This document shows, in pieces, positions 47,964-61,970 of a stretch of DNA of 64,000 nucleotides. The notes beneath the pieces are model-generated. The model did not search any database. It worked only from the letters and a program-made list of their open reading frames with translations, and was not told where the DNA came from. The translations under genes and the position numbers were made by a program. How positions within the stretch are numbered: the stretch's first letter is position 1; each line of letters opens with the position of its first letter. Source of the DNA: Oceanococcus sp. (GTDB taxonomy: Bacteria > Pseudomonadota > Gammaproteobacteria > Nevskiales > Oceanococcaceae). The stretch spans positions 1 through 64,000 of the forward strand of contig JASBUL010000125.1 in assembly GCA_030147945.1 (NCBI GenBank). Reading direction: 5' to 3'.

Positions 47964-48989
47964 TTGAACCCGGCGGGTCATGCCGTGGCCCTGACGCTGG
48001 GCGAGATTGCCGAGCGCCTCGGGCTTGAGTGCCGGGGCGATGCCGCGCGAGCCATCACCGGAGTGTGCGCGCTGTCGCCGGGTCAGCCTGGTTGTCTGGC
48101 TTTTGCCGGGCACGCGCGCATGGCTGATGCGCTGAGCAGCACCGCCGCATCGGCTGTCATCGTGCCGGCAGCGCTGGCTGAGGCCACGCCGCACGCGCTG
48201 ATTGCGGCCAATCCGCAACTGGCTTTTGCCCAGGCTGCAGCGCTGTTCGCGCCGGATGACCGTCCGGACGAGGGCATCGCCGCCTCGGCGGTCGTGCATC
48301 CGGATGCACAGCTGGGCGCGTCGGTGCGCCTGGGGCCTGGCTGTGTGATTGGCGCGCGGGCACAGATTGGCGCCGGCGCGTCACTCGGTGCGGGCTGCGT
48401 GGTCGGGCGTGATGCACGGATTGGCGCAGCGGCTGATATCGGCCCCAGGGTCACCATTGGCGACCGCGTCGAGATCGGCGCACGGGCGCTGATTCTGCCG
48501 GGTGCCGTGATCGGCTCGCGCGGTTTTGGCAATGCCCATGACGGCCAGCGCTGGCATGCGATTCCGCAAATGGGCACCGTGCGCATCGGCGACGATGTGG
48601 AAATCGGTGCCAACACCACGATTGATCGGGGCGCCCTGGGCGACACCGTGATTGAAGACAATGTGCGCATCGACAACCTGTGTCAGATTGCCCACAACGT
48701 GCGTATTGGCGCGCACACTGCACTGGCTTCGGGCGTGGGTATCGCCGGTAGCACGGTGGTTGGCCGCAACTGTATGCTCGGCGGCCAGGTTGGCCTCAAC
48801 GGGCACATCCGCATTGCCGATGGCGTGATCATCAACGGCGGATCAAAAGTTCTGCAGGATGTTGATCAACCGGGGCAGTATGCCTCGGGCACACCGTTGA
48901 TGCCGGCCATGGCCTGGCGCCGCTTCATGGCGGTGATGAATCGATTGGAAACGCGTTTGAAAGCATTGGAGCGAGGACGCCGCGCATGA
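47964..48989 (+). CDS. lpxD: UDP-3-O-acylglucosamine N-acyltransferase
   Basis: Third step of lipid A synthesis. 341 residues. N-terminal uridine-binding domain (LTLGEIAERLGLEC), then left-handed beta-helix hexapeptide repeats (about 105-290) with the catalytic His region NLCQIAHNVRIGAHTALASG. No ATG is available; TTG at 47964 has AAGGGC upstream, and GTG at 47985 is an alternative that matches usual LpxD N-termini. Confidence 0.96.
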   Translation: MNPAGHAVALTLGEIAERLGLECRGDAARAITGVCALSPGQPGCLAFAGHARMADALSSTAASAVIVPAALAEATPHALIAANPQLAFAQAAALFAPDDRPDEGIAASAVVHPDAQLGASVRLGPGCVIGARAQIGAGASLGAGCVVGRDARIGAAADIGPRVTIGDRVEIGARALILPGAVIGSRGFGNAHDGQRWHAIPQMGTVRIGDDVEIGANTTIDRGALGDTVIEDNVRIDNLCQIAHNVRIGAHTALASGVGIAGSTVVGRNCMLGGQVGLNGHIRIADGVIINGGSKVLQDVDQPGQYASGTPLMPAMAWRRFMAVMNRLETRLKALERGRRA

Positions 48990-49444
48990 CCCAAACCCTT
49001 GAGGCGATTGATTTCGCGGCGATACAGCGCATGCTGCCGCACCGTTACCCGTTCCTGCTGATTGATCGCGTGCTCAGCTGCGAACCCGGCGAGCGAGTGA
49101 CCGCATTAAAGAACGTCACCGCCAACGAAGAATTTTTCCAGGGCCATTTCCCGGGTAATCCGGTGATGCCGGGGGTGCTGATGCTCGAGGCGCTGGCCCA
49201 GACCTGCGGCGTGCTGGCTTCGAAGACCGCGAACACCGGCGCTGAAGATGGTGTGATTCTGCTCTTCGCTGGTATCGACAAGGCACGCTTCAAGCGCCAG
49301 GTGATCCCCGGTGATCAGCTGATCCTGAGTGGCCAGTTGACCAAGCGCAAACGTGATATCTGGTGTTTCAGCGCTGAGGCGCGGGTGGACGAGCAGCTGG
49401 CCTGCCGCGCCGATCTGCTGTGCGCGATTCACACCCCGGCCTAG
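48986..49444 (+). CDS. fabZ: 3-hydroxyacyl-ACP dehydratase FabZ
   Basis: Dehydrates 3-hydroxyacyl-ACP in fatty acid elongation and competes with LpxA/LpxD for the same substrate. 152 residues, hot-dog fold: LPHRYPFLLIDRV, then the catalytic His in QGHFPGNPVMPGVLMLEALAQ (read as residues around 53-72). Overlaps lpxD by 4 bp. Confidence 0.98.
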   Translation: MTQTLEAIDFAAIQRMLPHRYPFLLIDRVLSCEPGERVTALKNVTANEEFFQGHFPGNPVMPGVLMLEALAQTCGVLASKTANTGAEDGVILLFAGIDKARFKRQVIPGDQLILSGQLTKRKRDIWCFSAEARVDEQLACRADLLCAIHTPA

Positions 49445-49465
49445 TTTTTTCGGAGGCTCACCGTC

Positions 49466-50242
49466 ATGACACAGATCAGTCCGCAGGCTTACGTCGATCC
49501 CAAGGCCGAGGTTGCCGACGATGTCGAGATCGGGCCGTTCAGCTACATCGGGCCCGGCGTCAGCATCGGCTCGGGTACGCGCATTGCCTCAAACGTGTCG
49601 ATCAAGGGGCCGACCCGCATCGGCTGCAACAACGTCATCCATTCCTTTGGTTCGATTGGCGGTGATCCGCAGGATCTGACCTACCGTGGCGAGCCGACGC
49701 GGCTGGAAATCGGTGACAACAATGTCATCTACGAGTTCGTGACCTTCAACCGCGGCACCCTCAAGCAGGATGGCGTGACCCGCATTGGCAGTCACAACTT
49801 CATCATGGCTTATGTCCACGTGGCGCATGACTGCACCATTGGCAGCCACACGGTGCTGGCCAACAACACCACCTTTGCCGGCCACGTTATCGTCGAAGAC
49901 TATGCGTTGACCGGCGGCATGACCGCGGTGCATCAGTTCTGCCGTCTTGGCTCGTACTGCTATGTCGGGCATGGCGGCGCCACGGTGCGTGATGTACCGC
50001 CGTATGTCATGACCAGCGACTACCCGCAGCGGCCGCGGGGCATCAACAAGGTGGGGCTGGAGCGGCAGGGGTTTTCGGCCGAGCAGATCAAGCGGATTCG
50101 CGAGGGCTACAAGATCCTGTATCGCTCGGAGCTGAGTCTGGATGATGCGCGGGCGCGACTGGTCGAATACGGCCAGGGTGATGCGGATATCCAGCGCTAT
50201 ATCGATTTCATCGACCGGTCCGAACGCAGCATCGTACGCTGA
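49466..50242 (+). CDS. lpxA: UDP-N-acetylglucosamine acyltransferase
   Basis: First step of lipid A synthesis. 258 residues; beta-helix hexapeptide repeats from the start (YVDPKAEVADDVEIGPFSYI), catalytic His in YVHVAHDCTIGSH, and the C-terminal helical domain with RRPRGINKVGLERQGF-like sequence (PQRPRGINKVGLERQGFS). The ribosome site GGAGG precedes the ATG. Confidence 0.98.
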   Translation: MTQISPQAYVDPKAEVADDVEIGPFSYIGPGVSIGSGTRIASNVSIKGPTRIGCNNVIHSFGSIGGDPQDLTYRGEPTRLEIGDNNVIYEFVTFNRGTLKQDGVTRIGSHNFIMAYVHVAHDCTIGSHTVLANNTTFAGHVIVEDYALTGGMTAVHQFCRLGSYCYVGHGGATVRDVPPYVMTSDYPQRPRGINKVGLERQGFSAEQIKRIREGYKILYRSELSLDDARARLVEYGQGDADIQRYIDFIDRSERSIVR

Positions 50243-50244
50243 GC

Positions 50245-51387
50245 ATGCGCGTCGCGATTGTCGCCGGCGAAACCTCGGGGGACCTGCTCGCGGCTGATCT
50301 GCTGCGTGCACTCAAGGCCCGGGTGCCTGATCTCAAGGCTGAAGGTGTGACCGGGCCGGCCCTGCGTGAACTGGGCTGTGAAAGTCTGGAAGACATGCAG
50401 GCCCTGTCTGTCATGGGCATTGCCGAGGTTGCCGGCGAACTGCCGCGCCTGTTGGCTCTGCGCAAGCGCCTGCTGCAACACTGGCGCACAAACCCGCCGG
50501 ATGTGTTCATTGGCGTCGATGCCCCTGATTTCAATCTGGGCCTGGAGACACGCTTGCGCGCCCATGGCGTGCGCACGGTGCACTATGTGAGCCCGACGGT
50601 GTGGGCCTGGCGGCCAGGTCGGGTGCACAAGATTGCGCGCGCGGCAGATCTGCTGCTGTGTCTGTTTCCGTTCGAGCCGGCCTGCTACGACGGTTTGCCA
50701 ATCAAGGCTGTGTTTGTCGGCCATCCTTTTGCCGATCAGATCAAAGCGGTGCCCGACAAGGTAGCCTGCCGTGCGGCACTGGGTCTGGATGCGGATGACA
50801 AGGTGCTGGCGCTGTTGCCCGGCAGCCGTGGCGGGGAGGTCGGTCTACTCGCACCGCAACTTGCCCGCAGCGTGGCGCGCTTACGCCGGCGTCTTCCGGG
50901 TATCCGTTTCATCACGCCGGCGGCCAATGCCAAGGTGCGCGGGTTGTTTGAAAGCCAGCTTGCGGCGCATGGCCAGCAGGACGCGGTGCGCATTTTCGAT
51001 GGACGGATGCGCGAGGTGGTGCGCGCCGCTGATGCGGCGATCGTGACCTCCGGAACCGCGACCCTGGAAACCATGTTGTTGGGTACACCGTTTGTGGTCG
51101 CCTACAAAGCTTCACCGATCACCGAATGGCTGCTGCGAGGGCTGGGCATGCTCAAGATTCAGCACGTGGCACTGCCGAATATCCTGGCCGGTGACGAGAT
51201 CGCGCGTGAACTGCTGCAGGACGACGCCAGCGCAGAGAACCTCAGTGCGGCGGCAACCCAGTTGCTGACCCGGCCGCGCTGGGCGCAATTGCAACGCGCG
51301 CAGTTCGCGCCTTTGGCGCAACAGCTGGACCAACCCAGTGGTGACATCGCGGCCGACGCGGTGCTGGCTCTTTGCGCTGCGGCGTAG
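50245..51387 (+). CDS. lpxB: Lipid A disaccharide synthase
   Basis: Glycosyltransferase joining UDP-diacylglucosamine and lipid X. 380 residues, GT-B/GT19 fold: IVAGETSGDLLAADLLRALK, FIGVDAPDFNL, YVSPTVWAWRPGRV and LLPGSRGGEVGLLAP. It starts 2 bp after lpxA and overlaps rnhB by 16 bp. Confidence 0.98.
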   Translation: MRVAIVAGETSGDLLAADLLRALKARVPDLKAEGVTGPALRELGCESLEDMQALSVMGIAEVAGELPRLLALRKRLLQHWRTNPPDVFIGVDAPDFNLGLETRLRAHGVRTVHYVSPTVWAWRPGRVHKIARAADLLLCLFPFEPACYDGLPIKAVFVGHPFADQIKAVPDKVACRAALGLDADDKVLALLPGSRGGEVGLLAPQLARSVARLRRRLPGIRFITPAANAKVRGLFESQLAAHGQQDAVRIFDGRMREVVRAADAAIVTSGTATLETMLLGTPFVVAYKASPITEWLLRGLGMLKIQHVALPNILAGDEIARELLQDDASAENLSAAATQLLTRPRWAQLQRAQFAPLAQQLDQPSGDIAADAVLALCAAA

Positions 51388-51932
51388 ACGAAGCCGGGCG
51401 CGGGCCGCTGGCAGGGCCGGTGGTGGCAGCGGCGGTTATTTTCGCCCAGGTTCCCCCGGGTCTGGATGATTCCAAGCGGCTGAGTGAGAAACGTCGTGCC
51501 GCACTGGTTCCCGCAATCAAAGCGCATGCGCAGGCCTGGTGCATTGCCCAGGCCAGCGCCGCGGAAATCGATCAACTGAACATCCATCAAGCCACCTTGC
51601 TGGCCATGCGTCGCGCCGTTGAAGGCCTGGGGATGGTCCCGGATGAGTGCGTCATCGATGGCAAATTCGTGCCGCCGGGGCTGGCTTGCAGCGCGCGCGC
51701 GCTGGTTGGTGCCGATGCGCAGGTGGCCGAGGTCAGCGCGGCCTCGATCCTGGCCAAGCAGTGGCGCGATGCGGAAATGCTGCGCTGGGACAAGGTTTAC
51801 CCCGATTTCGGCTTTGCCCGTCACAAGGGTTATCCCACAGCACAGCATCTGGCGGCCCTGCGCCGGGTAGGCCCGTGCGTGATTCATCGGTACTCTTACG
51901 CGCCCGTCGCCCAACATAACCTCGCTTTATGA
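51372..51932 (+). CDS. rnhB: Ribonuclease HII
   Basis: Removes ribonucleotides from DNA. 186 residues; catalytic Asp/Glu in GVDEAGRGPLAGPVV and Asp in CVIDGKFVPPG. An in-frame TGA at 51342 rules out an upstream start, and the TTG at 51372 is the only start that keeps the first catalytic motif, placing it five residues from the N-terminus. It lies inside the end of lpxB. Confidence 0.96.
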   Translation: MRCGVDEAGRGPLAGPVVAAAVIFAQVPPGLDDSKRLSEKRRAALVPAIKAHAQAWCIAQASAAEIDQLNIHQATLLAMRRAVEGLGMVPDECVIDGKFVPPGLACSARALVGADAQVAEVSAASILAKQWRDAEMLRWDKVYPDFGFARHKGYPTAQHLAALRRVGPCVIHRYSYAPVAQHNLAL

Positions 51933-54900
51933 GCGCGTTCGTCCACCTGCGGGTGCACACCGAGTATTCCCTGCGTGATAGCACGGTGCGGCTCAAGCCG
52001 CTGTTCGCGCGTGCCCGCAAGCTCGGTCTGCCGGCGCTGGGACTGAGCGACGAGGCCAATCTGTTTGCCCTGGTGAAGTTTTACCGGGCCGCGCAGGCCG
52101 CTGGCGTCAAACCGATTATCGGCACCGATGTCGAGGTGCTGGAAGAGGGCCAGCCGCCACTGCGGTTTGGTCTGTACTGCCAGCATCGGGATGGTTATCG
52201 CAACCTCAGTCGGGTGCTGACGCTGGCGCAGCTCAAGGGCCGCGAGCAGGGCCGAGCGCGGGTTCGGGCCGAATGGCTGCGTGAGCACGCAGATGGTCTG
52301 ATCGCGGTGGCGGTGAGCAGTCAGGCCGGACTCGCCCAGCTGCTGAGTCAGCAGGAGGATGAAGCCGCGCGCGCCCTGCTTGAACCCTGGTGCGCGGTGT
52401 TCGGCGACCGGCTGTACGTTGACCTGCAGCGCACCGGACGCACCGATCATCTGGTGGGTGGCGCGCTGGATATGGCGCTGCGTCTGGATTTGCCGGTCGT
52501 GGCCAGCAATGAGGTGCGCTTTCTCGACAGCGAAGACTTCGCATCGCACGAAGCGCGTGTGTGCATTCACGACGGCGAACGCCTGGATGATGCGCGGCGT
52601 GAGCGCCGTTACACCGACCAGCAGTATCTCAAGTCTGCCGAGGACATGGCGGCGCTGTTCGCAGATATTCCCAGTGCCTTGAGCAACACGGTGGAGCTTG
52701 CTCGCCGCTGCAATCTGGAGCTGGAATTCGGCAACAACGTGCTGCCGGATTTCCCGGTTCCTGAGGGGCATACCGCGGCCAGTTACATCGAACACGTGGC
52801 GCGCGAGGGGCTGGAGAAACGTCTGGCCCGCGGTGTGCTGTTCGGTACCCGCGAGGATTACGAAGCCCGGTTGGTCCGCGAGATCGGCGTGATCAACCAG
52901 ATGGGTTTTCCCGGTTACTTCCTGATCGTGGCGGACTTCATCCGCTGGTCACGCGAAAACGATGTGCCGGTGGGGCCGGGGCGTGGGTCCGGCGCCGGTT
53001 CGCTGGTCGCCTGGGTGCTCGAGATCACCGATCTTGATCCCTTGCAGTTTGATCTGCTGTTCGAGCGCTTTCTCAACCCAGAACGTGTCTCGATGCCGGA
53101 TTTCGACGTCGATTTCTGCATCGCCGGGCGTGACCAGGTCATCGATTATGTCGCCCGCCAGTACGGGCGCGATCATGTCTCGCAGATCATCACTTACGGG
53201 TCCATGGCGGCCAAGGCTGTGGTACGTGATGTGGGGCGTGTGCTCGGCCACGGCTATGGCTATGTCGACCGCATCGCCAAGCTGGTCCCCAATGAGCTGG
53301 GTATCAGCCTGACCGGCGCCCTGACCGGGCTTGACGACAAGGCCATTGCGGCCGAACTGGAGCAGGGGCGCAGCGTACCCGAGCTGATCCGTGCAAGCCG
53401 CACCGAGCTGGCTCAGGCGTATCGGGATGAGGAAGAAATCACCGAGCTGATCGATACCGCGTTGAAGCTTGAAGGGCTGGCCCGCAACGCGGGCAAGCAC
53501 GCCGGCGGGGTGGTGATCGCGCCTGAGCCGCTGACCGAATACACCCCGCTCTACGTTGACCCGGATGGTCATCCGGTAACCCAATTCGACAAGGACGACG
53601 TTGAATCCGTTGGTCTGGTCAAGTTTGACTTCCTCGGGCTGAAAACCCTCACCGTGGTTGATCATGCGACCAAGCTGGTCAACGCCAGTCGCGCGGCCAA
53701 GGGTGAGCCGCCGGTGGACATCCGTAATCTGGCGCTCGACGATCCGGGCGTCTACGAGCTGCTGCAAAGCGGCAAGGTCACCGCATGCTTCCAGATTGAA
53801 TCCGCGGGCATGCGTCAGCTGGTGCGCAAGCTGCGCCCGGACAACTTCGAGGACATCGTCTCGCTGCTGGCCCTGTTCCGGCCTGGCCCGCTGCAGTCCG
53901 GCATGGTTGATGACTTCGTCATGCGCAAGCACGGCGAGGCCGAGATCACCTATCCGCACCCCTCATTGGAACCCATTCTGAAGCCGACTTACGGTGTCAT
54001 CCTGTATCAGGAACAGGTGATGCAGATCGCTCAGGTGCTGTCCGGCTACAGTCTTGGTGGCGCCGACCTGTTGCGCCGGGCCATGGGCAAGAAAAAGCCC
54101 GAGGTGATGGCGGCCGAACGCGGCAAGTTTGTTGACGGGGCGAAGGACAACGGGGTTGATGGCCAGCTGGCCGGGGAAATTTTCGACCTGATCGAGAAGT
54201 TTGCCGGCTACGGTTTCAACAAATCGCACTCGGCGGCCTATGCCTATGTGGCGTACCAGACCGCTTGGCTGAAGCACTATTACCCGGCGCATTTCATGTG
54301 CGCGGTGATGTGCGCCGACCTCGACAACACCGACAAACTGGTGCCGCTGCTGGAAGATTGCCGACTGCTCGAGATTCCGGTCGACGGACCGTGCGTGAAC
54401 CGCTCGGATTATCGCTTTTCCGTGGTCAACGATCGTCGCATCCGTTACGGACTGGGCGCGCTTAAAGGCGTCGGGCAAGGGCCTGTCGACGTGATCCTGG
54501 AGGCACGCGAGCAGGACGGGCCGTTCAAGGATATTTTCGAGTTCTGCCGACGGCTGGATCTCAAGCGCATGAACAAGCGCGTGCTGGAAGCCTTGATCAA
54601 GGCCGGTGCGCTGGATGTGTTTGGTGAGCACCGCGCGGCCTTGCTGGCCGCGCTGCCGCAGGCCATCGCCGCGGCTGAGCAGGATGCCGCCGCCGCCGAG
54701 GCCGGGCAGGTTGATCTGTTCGGTGAGGCCGTGCAGCAGGCTCAGGAAATCGAGATGCCGGACGTGCCGACCTGGCAGACCCAGGAGCTGCTGATTGCGG
54801 AAAAGGAATCGCTGGGCCTGTACTTCACCGTGCATCCCATGGATCTGTACCGCCGCGAGCTGGGTCAGCTGATCAGCAACAATTTTGCCGGCATGATTGC

Positions 54901-55483
54901 CAATGAACCGGCCCAGAGCAGCAGCCGAGGGGGCAAGCGCTGGAAACCCAAGGGGCGTGATGTGCTGGCCGTTGGTGTGTTGTGGTCGGTGCGCTTTCTT
55001 GGCGAATTTCGGGCCATTCTGAGCCTCGATGATGGCAGTGCGCGGATCAGTGCGATGTTGTCCGGTGAGGAGCTTGACCTCAACCGTCAGCGCTTGCGCC
55101 GTGAGCAGCCTCTGGTGATCTGGGGCAAACTGGCTTATGACGATTACGAGGACGGTTATCGCATCCGTCCCGAGGAAATCCTCGACCTGGAAGAAGTGCG
55201 CCAACGCTTTGCGATTGGCGTGCAGATTTCGGTCGATGCCGATTTTGACTATGCTGTGTTGCAACCCATACTCAAACAACATAAGGCGACACCCGGATTG
55301 CCGGTGCTGATGCAGCTGCGGGCCGATGGCCAGCAGGCGGATTTCAAGCTCGGTGCCGACTGGCGGGTGGATATCAGCGATGCACTTGTACGCGACCTGG
55401 AGGGCGTTTGCGGCAAGCAGCGGGTGCTGATTCGTTATCGACGACCGGATTTTGGCCGGTCTCGATCATCGGAGGGTGAATGA
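51929..55483 (+). CDS. dnaE: DNA polymerase III alpha subunit
   Basis: Replicative polymerase. 1184 residues: N-terminal PHP domain ([15 protein letters not shown]), palm with catalytic Asp393 and Asp395 in PDFDVDFC and a further Asp (567) in [10 protein letters not shown], fingers with [20 protein letters not shown], a beta-clamp contact region, and an OB domain (about 975-1080). It overlaps rnhB and accA by 4 bp each. Confidence 0.99.
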   Translation: MSAFVHLRVHTEYSLRDSTVRLKPLFARARKLGLPALGLSDEANLFALVKFYRAAQAAGVKPIIGTDVEVLEEGQPPLRFGLYCQHRDGYRNLSRVLTLAQLKGREQGRARVRAEWLREHADGLIAVAVSSQAGLAQLLSQQEDEAARALLEPWCAVFGDRLYVDLQRTGRTDHLVGGALDMALRLDLPVVASNEVRFLDSEDFASHEARVCIHDGERLDDARRERRYTDQQYLKSAEDMAALFADIPSALSNTVELARRCNLELEFGNNVLPDFPVPEGHTAASYIEHVAREGLEKRLARGVLFGTREDYEARLVREIGVINQMGFPGYFLIVADFIRWSRENDVPVGPGRGSGAGSLVAWVLEITDLDPLQFDLLFERFLNPERVSMPDFDVDFCIAGRDQVIDYVARQYGRDHVSQIITYGSMAAKAVVRDVGRVLGHGYGYVDRIAKLVPNELGISLTGALTGLDDKAIAAELEQGRSVPELIRASRTELAQAYRDEEEITELIDTALKLEGLARNAGKHAGGVVIAPEPLTEYTPLYVDPDGHPVTQFDKDDVESVGLVKFDFLGLKTLTVVDHATKLVNASRAAKGEPPVDIRNLALDDPGVYELLQSGKVTACFQIESAGMRQLVRKLRPDNFEDIVSLLALFRPGPLQSGMVDDFVMRKHGEAEITYPHPSLEPILKPTYGVILYQEQVMQIAQVLSGYSLGGADLLRRAMGKKKPEVMAAERGKFVDGAKDNGVDGQLAGEIFDLIEKFAGYGFNKSHSAAYAYVAYQTAWLKHYYPAHFMCAVMCADLDNTDKLVPLLEDCRLLEIPVDGPCVNRSDYRFSVVNDRRIRYGLGALKGVGQGPVDVILEAREQDGPFKDIFEFCRRLDLKRMNKRVLEALIKAGALDVFGEHRAALLAALPQAIAAAEQDAAAAEAGQVDLFGEAVQQAQEIEMPDVPTWQTQELLIAEKESLGLYFTVHPMDLYRRELGQLISNNFAGMIANEPAQSSSRGGKRWKPKGRDVLAVGVLWSVRFLGEFRAILSLDDGSARISAMLSGEELDLNRQRLRREQPLVIWGKLAYDDYEDGYRIRPEEILDLEEVRQRFAIGVQISVDADFDYAVLQPILKQHKATPGLPVLMQLRADGQQADFKLGADWRVDISDALVRDLEGVCGKQRVLIRYRRPDFGRSRSSEGE

Positions 55484-56439
55484 ATCTGAATTATCTGGAC
55501 TTCGAGCAGCCGATTGCTGATCTGGAAGCCAAGATTGAAGAGTTGCGCAACGTTGCCGATGGCAATGCGGTCAATATCAGCGAGGAAATTGCCCGGCTCG
55601 AGAAAAAGAGTCAGAGCCTGACCGAGCAGATTTTCTCGAAGCTCAGCGCCTGGCAGGTGGCCCAGCTGGCACGCCACCCGCAGCGTCCCTACACCCTGGA
55701 CTATGTGGAGCACATCTTCACTGACTTCCAGGAGCTCAAGGGCGACCGGCACTACAAGGACGATCCGCCCATGGTCTGCGGTCTGGCTCGTTTGCAGGGC
55801 CGTCCGGTGATGGTCATCGGCCAGCAGAAGGGCCGTGACACCAACGAGAAGATCCGTCGCAATTTCGGTATGCCGCGCCCCGAGGGCTATCGCAAGGCGC
55901 TGCGTCTGATGCAGATGGCGGAAAAATTCTCGCTGCCGGTGCTGACATTTATCGACACCCCGGGGGCTTACCCGGGCATTGGTGCGGAAGAGCGTAATCA
56001 AAGCGAAGCGATCGCGCGCAATCTGTTCGAGATGGCCCGTCTGAAGACGCCGATCATCTGCACCGTGATCGGGGAAGGTGGCTCGGGTGGTGCGCTGGCC
56101 ATCGGTGTCGGCGATCACGTGGCCATGCTTCAGCACAGCATCTATTCAGTGATTTCGCCCGAAGGTTGCGCCTCGATTTTGTGGAAGAGCGCCGAGCACG
56201 CCAAGACCGCCGCAGAGGTCATGGGCCTGACTGCGCCACGCTTGCGCGAGCTGGGGCTGATTGACGAGGTTATTCCCGAGCCGCTCGGTGGTGCCCACCG
56301 CGCGCCTGCAGCTCAGGCCAAAGCCGTTTCCGACATGCTGGTGCGCAGCCTGGAGCAGCTGGGCCGGTATTCGATCAGCGAGCTGATCGCGCGTCGTGAG
56401 AAGCGCTATGCCGGGTACGGTCAGTTTCGCGAAGGCTGA
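55480..56439 (+). CDS. accA: Acetyl-CoA carboxylase carboxyltransferase alpha subunit
   Basis: Transfers carboxyl from biotin to acetyl-CoA, with AccD. 319 residues; N-terminal helix pair ([20 protein letters not shown]), then the crotonase-like core with [20 protein letters not shown] and [19 protein letters not shown] overlap with dnaE and about 30 bp overlap with tilS. Confidence 0.99.
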   Translation: MNLNYLDFEQPIADLEAKIEELRNVADGNAVNISEEIARLEKKSQSLTEQIFSKLSAWQVAQLARHPQRPYTLDYVEHIFTDFQELKGDRHYKDDPPMVCGLARLQGRPVMVIGQQKGRDTNEKIRRNFGMPRPEGYRKALRLMQMAEKFSLPVLTFIDTPGAYPGIGAEERNQSEAIARNLFEMARLKTPIICTVIGEGGSGGALAIGVGDHVAMLQHSIYSVISPEGCASILWKSAEHAKTAAEVMGLTAPRLRELGLIDEVIPEPLGGAHRAPAAQAKAVSDMLVRSLEQLGRYSISELIARREKRYAGYGQFREG

Positions 56440-57661
56440 AGCCGCGTTGCGCGCCGCGCTGGCGGCGCTGAACGCTGATGCGATCTACCGCGTTGCCTAC
56501 AGTGGCGGGCGTGACTCCAGCGTATTGCTGCATGCGCTAGTACGCTTGCGGCCGGAGCTTGCCCTGGAAGTGATGCATGTTAACCATGCCATCCACCCGC
56601 AGGCTGCGGCCTGGGCCGAACACGCTCGCGCATTCTGCGCGCAGCTGGGCCTGGCGCTGACGGTCAGGCAGGTTCCGGTGTCACCGCCGCGGGCCAATCT
56701 GGAAGCGTGGGCGCGTGAGCAGCGCTATGCACTGCTGGCACAAGGTCTGACGTCCAGGCACGTGGTGCTGACGGCGCATCATCGTGACGATCAGGTTGAA
56801 ACTCTGCTGCTCAACCTGTTGCGCGGCAGTGGGGTTGATGGTCTATCCGCGATGCCTGCTGCGCGTCCGCTGGGTGAGGGGCAACTGCAACGGCCTTTGC
56901 TTCATCTCGGCGCGGATTCCATCGAGGCCTATGCCCAGGCCCAGCAACTGAGCTTTGTCGACGACCCCGCCAACGCGTCCTTGCAGCACGACCGTAACTT
57001 TCTGCGCCATCAGATCATGCCGCGCTTGCTCGAGCGATTCCCGCAGGCCTCAGACAATATCGCGCGCAGCGCCAGTCTGCTGTCGCAGCAACGACAGCCG
57101 CTCTTGCAGGGCACCGCTGCGCCGCTGCGCCTGAGCGAGCTGCGTGAGCAATCAGCGGCTGAGCGCAATCAGATGCTGAGGGTCTGGTTGCGCAGCCAGG
57201 GATTCGCAGCGCCGCGTTTTCGCATGCTTGAAGAGATCTGGCGTCAGATGATCGATGCGGCGCCGGACGCCCAGCCGGTGGTGTGCTGGCCAGGTGTGGA
57301 GCTGCGTCGCTATCGTGATCGGCTGTTTGCTATGCGGCCGTTGGGTGCGCCGCCGCAGCTCAACTGGGAGGTGCCTCGTGCGGGCGTGCGGGCGTGGCCT
57401 GCAGGTGGGCGTTTGCAGTGGCGGGTCGACAGCGACGGGCCGGTACGCATTACAAGCCCGCAAGGTGCTGAAATGCTGCGTCAGGGCGGCATGCATCGAC
57501 GTCTCAAGAACCTCTATCAGAATGCCGGCGTGCCGCCCTGGCAGCGGGTGCGCGAACCCCTGCTTTGGCTTGGTGACGAGCTGCTTGCGGTGGGAAGTCG
57601 CTGGCGTGCCGAGAGCAGCACCCCGTTTGAGTGGTCATGGGCATCTGGAGAAAGTGCTTAA
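56408..57661 (+). CDS. tilS: tRNA(Ile)-lysidine synthase
   Basis: Converts C34 of the AUA-reading tRNA-Ile to lysidine. 417 residues from the ATG at 56408 (GTG at 56396 is the alternative). P-loop [14 protein letters not shown], then [19 protein letters not shown], and C-terminal TilS domains with [20 protein letters not shown]. It overlaps the end of accA. Codon use looks native. Confidence 0.96.
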   Translation: MPGTVSFAKAEAALRAALAALNADAIYRVAYSGGRDSSVLLHALVRLRPELALEVMHVNHAIHPQAAAWAEHARAFCAQLGLALTVRQVPVSPPRANLEAWAREQRYALLAQGLTSRHVVLTAHHRDDQVETLLLNLLRGSGVDGLSAMPAARPLGEGQLQRPLLHLGADSIEAYAQAQQLSFVDDPANASLQHDRNFLRHQIMPRLLERFPQASDNIARSASLLSQQRQPLLQGTAAPLRLSELREQSAAERNQMLRVWLRSQGFAAPRFRMLEEIWRQMIDAAPDAQPVVCWPGVELRRYRDRLFAMRPLGAPPQLNWEVPRAGVRAWPAGGRLQWRVDSDGPVRITSPQGAEMLRQGGMHRRLKNLYQNAGVPPWQRVREPLLWLGDELLAVGSRWRAESSTPFEWSWASGESA

Positions 57662-57721
57662 AACGCTTTTGAATCAGTGGTTAAGGTCTGATTTGTCTGG
57701 TTTGTAAGGCACTCGCCACAA

Positions 57722-59427
<1,706 letters not shown>

Positions 59428-59429
59428 GC

Positions 59430-60269
59430 ATGACTGCGATTGCAGGCTACGAGGTAGGGCTGGACCAGCCGCTGCTGTTGTTGGCTGGGCCGGACACACT
59501 GGAAAGTCTGGACATGGTGCTGGAAGTTGCCGGGCATCTGAAGGAGGTCACCGCCAGACTGGGCATCTCCTACGTGTTCAAGGGCAGTTTCGACAAGGCC
59601 AACCGCAGTTCGCACAAGAGCTACCGTGGGCCGGGCATGGACGAAGGTCTGCACATGCTGTCCGAAGTCCAGCGCCAGATTGGTGTGCCGGTGATCACCG
59701 ACGTGCACGAAGACACGCCGATCGAAGAGGTCGCCGCTGTCGCTGATGTCATTCAGACCCCGGCTTTTCTGTGTCGCCAGACCAATTTCATGCAGCGCGT
59801 GGCGCTGGCCGGCAAACCGGTCAACGTCAAGAAAGGACAATTCATGTCGCCCTGGGAAATGGGCAACGTGGTGGCCAAGATGCGCGAGGTGGCACCCGAA
59901 ACACCGGTGATGTTGTGCGAGCGTGGGTTCTCGTTCGGATACAACAACCTGGTGTCGGACATGCGCGGTCTGGCAGCCATGCGTGCCACCGGCTGCCCGG
60001 TGGTGTTTGATTGCACCCATTCGGTCCAGTTGCCGGGCGGGCAGGGCAATGCCTCCGGTGGGCAGCGTGAATATATTCCGGTGCTGGCCCGTGCGGCGAT
60101 CGGCGCCGGGGTTTCCGGTCTGTTCATGGAAACCCATCCCAAGCCGGACGAAGCGCTGTGTGATGGCCCCAATTCCTGGCCGTTGGCTTTGGCCGAAGCG
60201 CTGCTGACCCAGTTGGCCGCACTGCATCAGGCGGTGCAGGCTGCGCCGCTGGCTGAAGATTTACTCTGA
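59430..60269 (+). CDS. kdsA: 3-deoxy-8-phosphooctulonate (KDO-8-P) synthase
   Basis: Condenses PEP and arabinose 5-phosphate for the LPS inner core. 279 residues from the ATG at 59430, which has GGAGG at good spacing; the TTG at 59424 is unlikely. [21 protein letters not shown] (read around residues 51-70), TDVHEDTP and [11 protein letters not shown] are diagnostic. The residue before FMQRV is Asn (RQTNFMQRV), as in the metal-independent class; the metal-dependent class has Cys earlier. Confidence 0.97.
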   Translation: MTAIAGYEVGLDQPLLLLAGPDTLESLDMVLEVAGHLKEVTARLGISYVFKGSFDKANRSSHKSYRGPGMDEGLHMLSEVQRQIGVPVITDVHEDTPIEEVAAVADVIQTPAFLCRQTNFMQRVALAGKPVNVKKGQFMSPWEMGNVVAKMREVAPETPVMLCERGFSFGYNNLVSDMRGLAAMRATGCPVVFDCTHSVQLPGGQGNASGGQREYIPVLARAAIGAGVSGLFMETHPKPDEALCDGPNSWPLALAEALLTQLAALHQAVQAAPLAEDLL

Positions 60270-61658
<1,389 letters not shown>

Positions 61659-61697
61659 AAAAACGCCGACATCGCGGCCTTTTGCTAAACTGCGACC

Positions 61698-61970
61698 ATG
61701 CCGCGTTCGACCTGGGTAATCATCGGTGCGGGGATCATCTACCTGCAGTACCGGCTCTGGATAGGGCCGGGCGGCTGGCTTGACGCTGCCGATCTGAGCG
61801 CTCAGGTCGAGGCCGCTGCCGCCCACAACACCCAGTTGCGGGTGCGCAATCAGGCGCTTGAAGCCGAAATCGAGCGGCTGGAAACCGATCCGGATGCCAT
61901 CGAATATCACGCGCGCGCGGATCTCGGCATGATCCGCCCCGGTGAAACCTTTTATCTGATCGTTCATTGA
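61698..61970 (+). CDS. ftsB: Cell division protein FtsB
   Basis: Small bitopic divisome protein acting with FtsL and FtsQ. 90 residues: one transmembrane helix (WVIIGAGIIYLQYRLWI), then a coiled coil (LSAQVEAAAAHNTQLRVRNQ and on to about 70), and the C-terminal ARADLGMIRPGETFY. It follows eno, as in many gammaproteobacteria, and abuts ispD (TGATG). Confidence 0.93.
   Translation: MPRSTWVIIGAGIIYLQYRLWIGPGGWLDAADLSAQVEAAAAHNTQLRVRNQALEAEIERLETDPDAIEYHARADLGMIRPGETFYLIVH

Noticed and set aside
46263-48299. 678-codon open frame antisense to bamA, skp and lpxD
   Set aside because: It spans three well-supported genes on the other strand and shows no recognisable domain; typical GC-driven shadow.
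53963-55282. 439-codon open frame antisense to dnaE
   Set aside because: Shadow of the dnaE frame; composition is His/Gln-rich and domain-free.
61659-61697. Terminator between eno and ftsB
   Set aside because: Only a 4-bp GCCG/CGGC stem with flanking A and T runs; too weak to call.
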